Of a stretch of 64,000 nt of DNA, positions 59,050 through 64,000 are shown piece by piece; positions within the stretch are counted from its first letter, which is position 1; each line of letters starts with the position of its first letter. The translations under genes were made by a program, and so were the position numbers. This DNA comes from Epiperipatus broadwayi. Lineage: Eukaryota > Onychophora > Udeonychophora > Euonychophora > Peripatidae. The stretch is taken from assembly GCA_028023455.1 (NCBI GenBank), contig JAQFVV010012402.1, forward strand, positions 9,840,292 through 9,904,291, in the 5' to 3' direction. A model generated the notes under the pieces. That model saw nothing but the letters and a program-made list of their open reading frames with translations, ran no database searches and was not told the origin of the DNA.

Positions 59050-60310
59050 ATGCCTTTACATTATGTCAGTAGGATATCCAATTCTCTCTCTCATCATACA
59101 ATTAGGGAAAATAGCAATTCTATATACAGCCATTTTAGTTGTATATTTAAATTTCTTTTTATACTTAAAAAATCTACCAAGATTATTATTCTCAAGTTGA
59201 TAATTATCCAAGATAAAACTTGTTAAAGATTTTTCTTTCATTATTGACCGATAAAGAACTTGAGCTTTTTGAATATTAATTATTAAATGATAAGTTGCTT
59301 TTAAAATATTACTACATACTTTAGATTGTTTTTTGAATTGTAAAAATAGCACAGTCAACAACATATTACAAACCCATAATTGAAGAAGATAAAGTTTTTG
59401 TTATTACTTTTAATTGATACAGATAAAAAATTCCCCCATTAAACTTGTATGCCACTGATAAACAATTCCATGGACCACGATCATAAAAATCAAAACAAAG
59501 TTGCAGCAGAAGTACATATCCATGTTTGACACCAATTTTTATTCCAAATTCTTTCGATTTTTTACCTGTAGTAATAATACATCCTCCCATTGAATCATGT
59601 AGACAACTATTTAATTTTAAACAATGCCATAGATCTAATTGATGAAATGCTTTGACCAAATCAATAAAAACAAGATATAAATCACTCTTTTTGTTCCTGG
59701 CACTTTTCTTGTATTTACCTAGTAACAAAAGTCATGTCCAAAATGCTTGATTTTCTAGAGTCTCTAATAATCTTTGATCTATGACTGCAAGAAATCAATT
59801 AAATTTTTGAAAGTATCTTTGCTGTAGTGGATAATAATGATATTCCATGATAATTTTCTTATTTCCTTTATTTTTGAAAATTGGAACAATGAAAGCATCC
59901 TTAAGATCAGGAGGCGCAACTTCAAGAGAATAAAAAATACCAGTATTTTTGAAGCTAACAATTACTACCATTTAAAAACTTCTCTGAGAATTTCATAAAG
60001 ATATGCAGTCCTTTCATTTTTAAGATTGAAAAAAGCTGTTTTAATTTCATTAAACTAGATATTTTTGTCCAAATCAACATTAATGGACCAAATGGTTATA
60101 ACAGTAAAAATGGCCATCTCACTGCTTATATTACTATACAAAAGATGTTTAAAATATTCCTTCCGTCTATATGAAAACTAATTTATCTTCATATAACAGA
60201 GGCGACTGGTGGATTTAATAGGATTATATTTCGAACTATTTGTTGATTCCATTGTCTCAGAAAAAGATCTCAAGTTACTGCAATCTATTAATATCTACAT
60301 TACCTTTGCA
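59050..60310 (-). mobile_element. LINE remnant, reverse transcriptase region
   Basis: Minus strand, order from 60310: a degenerate KDAFIVPIFKNKG region (about 59910-59870), a KKSARNKKSDLYLVFIDLVKAF block (59710-59650, catalytic Asp motif), LWHCLKLNSCLHDSMGGCII, and GIKIGVKHGYVL (GVKQGC motif, altered). Then IQKAQVLY and LDNYQLENN (59284-59190). The FADD box is not seen, so part is lost. Different lineage from the RTE and the 32916 LINE. Inactive. Confidence 0.75.
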
Positions 60311-60619
60311 GTTTTTACTCATCAATTATTTTTAAGTCTTCTTGACAGTTGTTGAATCTATGCATTTAAATCTCTATATTTATTTTGAAGTTCCACATTT
60401 TATTTATTCTGTTAAGAAAAAATGTCTTGTTAGTTTTAATGAAGTCATTAATAATAAAATTATTGTCAGACAAGTAGTCATAATTCTTCTTTTTAATGAA
60501 GCTAAGACTGGGTTTACTTTTATTTATAACACACTCCTTGAAATAATTTCATGTCTCACTATTATGACAATTCTGATGATCTAAATGAGCAATTTTAGTC
60601 TTTAATAGTTGTTGAAATT

Positions 60620-60705
60620 CAGTATGCATAATAGATATAACTCTGTAGAAGGTAATCATCCTTTCCTCATTAGTGCCACTAAACAGTAGCTGTAAGGACA
60701 CTGCA
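60620..60705 (+). repeat. Dispersed repeat I, partial copy
   Basis: Shares AACTCTGTAGAAGGTAATCATCCTTTCCTCA and the following GGACACT region with the repeat I copies at 29702 and 39841; diverged and truncated. Confidence 0.4.
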
Positions 60706-60982
60706 TTTGTAAAATCTATCAAATATATATTTAAAGAATAAATATAAGATTTCTTTTGAATATGATTGGAATAAGATTTATTGTTTTAATGCAACTATTA
60801 TTTTAAACTTAGCATATACTTGTCATACATATAGTTTTATAATCTGCATGATGTAACATTTCTTTATATATGAGCTTAGTTTTATTTTATACTATTTTTT
60901 TTTTGAGCTTTTTTGAAATCAGCCTTTTAAATGAATGAATCTCTTTTTAAAATTATATATCAATGTTTTTAACTGATCTGTT

Positions 60983-62180
60983 ATGAGACAGAATATGCAA
61001 TATATGGATCATATCCAGGTATTGAGAGAAGTTATAGAAAGGACAAATGAATATGAGTTGCCATTATGCTTAGGATTTGTAGATTATGAAAAAACATTTG
61101 ATTCTATAAACATTTCTTCAGTGATTAAAGCATTGGATCATCAAAGTGTAGATCCAGGATATTGTCATATTTTGAAGAATATTTATAAAAATGCAACAGC
61201 AACAATTAGATTACATAATTATAGTAGGAAAATCAATATTGAAAAGGGTGTAAGACAAGGTGACTTCATATCTCCAAAACTTTTTACAGTGGTGCTGCAA
61301 GAAGTATTTTGTGGATTAAAATGGGAAACGAAAGGAGTGAAAGTAAATGGAGATTATTTAAGTCATTTAGTTTTTGCAGATGATGTAGTTGTTTTTGCAA
61401 ATAATGCTACAGATCTGCAGGAAATGTTGCAGGAGTTATCAGATGAAAGTAGGACTAAAGATAAATGATAAGGCTAGAAGCAATGATTAATATATTTTCT
61501 CAAAATATAAAAATAAAGATTGATTATGTAAGACTAGAAGTAATGATTAATATATTTTCTCAAAATATGAAAATAAAGATTGATTATGATGAGTTAGAAG
61601 AAGTTAACAGTTACAAATACCATGGTCAGATTATTAATACAGATGGAAACATAATGGATGAAATTAATCATAGAATTAAACTTGTTTGGAGTGCTTTTGG
61701 TAGAAATGACTTCATACTAAAAGGAAATATGCCTATGTGTTTGAAAAGGAAGGTTTTTAATAAATGTGTTTTGCCAGTTTTTACTTATGGATCTGAGACT
61801 TGGATACTTAATAGAAGAGCAATACAGAGACTTCAGGCCACTAAAAGAAGTACGGAGAGATGCTTGTTGGGAGTAACAAGAAGAGATCGAAAATGCAATG
61901 TATGGGTAAGAGAACAAACAGGTTAAAAAAATTAAAAGATTGAAGTGGAATTGCACTGGACATATTGCTAGAGGAGATGGTAATAGATGGACAATTGAAA
62001 TTTTAAATTCCAAGAGATTGTAAAAGACCCAGAAAGAGACCACATGTAAGATGGATGGATGAAATAAGAAAGTGTGCAGGGGGATGTGGAGAAGAGAAGC
62101 TAAAGATAGGAAAAGATAGATTGAACTTGGAGAGACCTTCATCCTGCAGTGGATTGATAATAGTTGATGATGATGATGAT
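60983..62180 (+). mobile_element. RTE-type LINE, 3' half
   Basis: 5'-truncated within the reverse transcriptase. Motifs in order: DHIQVLREVIERTNEYELPL, LGFVDYEKTFDSI (61066-61104), KGVRQGDFISPKLF, LVFADDVVVFANNA (61369-61410), then after a frame break EEVNSYKYHGQIINTDG and LPVFTYGSETWILNRRAIQR (61771-61830). The C-terminal part is shifted (RPHVRWMDEIRKCAG in another frame). It ends with (GAT)n at 62164-62180, the usual RTE tail. Relative of 25836-28590 and better preserved. Confidence 0.88.
61471..61590 (+). repeat. 60-bp tandem duplication within the RTE ORF
   Basis: AGGCTAGAAGCAATGATTAA (61471) and AGACTAGAAGTAATGATTAA (61531) start two 60-bp units; each encodes MINIFSQN.KIKIDY. In frame, with a few substitutions. 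Confidence 0.9.
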
Positions 62181-62862
62181 ATATTTTATAATATGTGCCT
62201 TATTTGTAATATAAAAAGGTAAAAATAATTACAGACTCATTAACCACCTTCTCTATAATGAAAGTAATATTATTTTACATTTTTTTATTATTATCAGCAC
62301 ACTGGCACTTAAGCAATTAAACTTACTCTAGATCTTTACTGTAATGGTCAGATTTGTATAGTCAGCAAAACTAATCTTAGAACCAAGGAATGATCACTAA
62401 TTTGCATCTCTGTGTGTAACATTGATATAAACCTTCCCACACACAATACAAAGTTGAATCTCATTACCACAAACAATACAAAGTTGAACCTCATTATGTA
62501 TGCTCCCAGGACAATTTCCACATGACTATCACATCTGATGTTAGCATATATGCCCTTTTTCTTATATCCCGCTGAGATCAGAAAGACACAAGAGACTCTT
62601 AAAACTAAAAATGAATATTAATTGTGGTAAACAAGATGCAAATGCAAGAGGTTACATGTATATAGATTTGCTAGTAACAATAATAGAATAAAGCAAAATA
62701 AAAATTCATATATCTAGATTTAAACCTAAGACTATATTATGTTTCTCACAGATAAAAAATAATAATTAATGTTTAAACAGCTTAATTATCGCTAACTTAC
62801 ATACAATATAGGCACTATAGACTTTATATGTCTTAATAATCTCCAGTATGAACATTCTATGA

Positions 62863-62932
62863 ATATTGGACTACTAATTAATGGATAATCAAGTAGGATA
62901 TTGGACTACTAATTATTGGATAATCAAGTAGG
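62863..62932 (+). repeat. 35-bp tandem duplication
   Basis: ATATTGGACTACTAATTA starts at 62863 and again at 62898; two units differing by one base. Confidence 0.85.
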
Positions 62933-63520
62933 GTTAAGATAGGAGTGTTTAATTAACTATATTAAAATCACAATCATTAATAGATGACCATAATGGACTT
63001 AGAATCATCTCTGACTATATGCTTGCAGGATCAGATTTTAAAATATATTAAAAGATATGGAGCATGGTGCTATGTTATAAATAAATAGAATTATAACTAA
63101 TGATGAAACAGAGATGGGGTATGCACACCCTGGCAAGGCCCTACTCAAGAATTTCATCAAATCAGAGGATCATATGAAGCAGGAATGAACATCTTTTCCT
63201 ACAGCCAGTATCAAACTTATTGCTATCAAGCAGAAAATTTGTCTGCATTGTTAATAATCTTAAGGACAACAATGAAGATTATCCAAGTATGTAAATATGA
63301 GAAAGTCTGCCTTAGTGTAACCATATCAAGAACACTTAGCCTATCCTTTTTCACAAAGCAGGAATGATCATCTGCACACAGAACAAATACACAAATTAAA
63401 ATAGATAAATAGTCTTACAATGCGATGATTACTAAAAAGAAAATCAAGCATGAGTAGCCACATTATATGCTTGAACAAGCAGTCATATATTTACTTTACC
63501 TGGTTAAATCAAAACCTAAA

Positions 63521-63706
63521 TGGTTCATCTAGTATAAGTACTTAAAAAACAATATTAATAATCCCTGCTTAATTGAAGGTCCATCCTAGAGAATGTACTC
63601 ATATATTAAGAAATGGTTCATCTAATATAAATACTTAAAAAACAATATTAATAATCCCTGCTTAATTGAAGGTCCATCCTAGAGAATGTACTCATATATT
63701 AAGAAA
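63521..63706 (+). repeat. 93-bp tandem duplication
   Basis: TGGTTCATCTAGTATAAGTA (63521) and TGGTTCATCTAATATAAATA (63614) start two nearly identical 93-bp units. Confidence 0.9.
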
Positions 63707-64000
63707 TATATGATAGCTTGAGAGATCTGTGATTTAGATATATGCTTATAATGAAACATTTATGAGTTTAACATAAATTAAATGACATATATATTTGTTC
63801 TTTCAAAAAATATATATAAATTAATATTATTTTTAAAACTAATTCAATTTATTTTTTATTTGTTTATAAAAAAAATCTGGTTTTCTAATCTTAATAATTG
63901 CAAGAGTAAAGTTTTAATTGAAATGTATGACTGATTATTTTTAGGAAAAACAAAATCTTTGATCCAGGTGAGGGAGGGGGAGTAAAAACATCTGCGGTTC

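Larger units (their letters stand above)
62181..64000. other. Gene-free end of window
   Basis: A+T-rich sequence with short tandem duplications (62433-62500, 62863-62932, 63521-63706) and no supportable gene. Confidence 0.6.

Noticed and set aside
59779-59961. 60-codon minus-strand frame as a separate gene
   Set aside because: Part of the LINE remnant; its other frame contains the DAFIVPIFK motif region.
61717-62142. 141-codon open frame on the minus strand
   Set aside because: Antisense to the RTE reverse transcriptase C-terminal region; Ser/Leu/Phe-rich composition is expected of such a shadow.

Overview
This is a stretch of very A+T-rich animal nuclear DNA (about three quarters A+T by eye). 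It has spliced genes with GT/AG introns, AATAAA signals beside stop codons, and many decayed transposons. The two recognisable genes are metazoan: a NEK2-type mitotic kinase and the complex I subunit NDUFB1. I cannot name the species. An invertebrate fits the base composition, RTE LINEs and abundant foldback MITEs, but that is inference.

Layout. 1-9420 (+): the 3' part of a NEK2 gene in five exons, including two of about 50 nt, ending in a NEK2A-like tail with a KEN box. Its introns carry SINE-like and MITE fragments. 9421-12460: gene-free, with one foldback element. 12461-17986: a degenerate Ty3/gypsy-like LTR retrotransposon whose 3' LTR is split by a 2.3-kb insertion. 18249-19735: two foldback elements. 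19736-25835: gene-free except for a doubtful retroelement remnant. 25836-28590 (-): a decayed RTE-type LINE.

29321-47252 (-): the NDUFB1 transcription unit. Its spliced structure looks dicistronic. One exon (44116-43917) holds a complete 65-codon ORF for a small membrane protein, whose stop codon is completed by the first base of the next exon. That next exon (42401-42349) holds the NDUFB1 start codon, and the rest of NDUFB1 lies 12.8 kb further on (29524-29334). The long intron carries two copies of another LINE, a 3.4-kb hAT transposon with perfect 14-bp TIRs and an 8-bp target duplication, and a foldback MITE.

47253-58490: no convincing gene. It holds foldback MITEs, a long dispersed repeat in two copies (one split by a 2.4-kb insertion), a 98-bp x 3 tandem array and a hairpin-forming G+C-rich patch. 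59050-62180: two LINE fragments in opposite orientations. 62181-64000: short tandem duplications only.

How the parts relate: the two host genes are unrelated in function (centrosome separation; respiratory complex I). The rest is layered transposon history, with nested insertions and partial copies. The most interesting host feature is the NDUFB1 dicistron.
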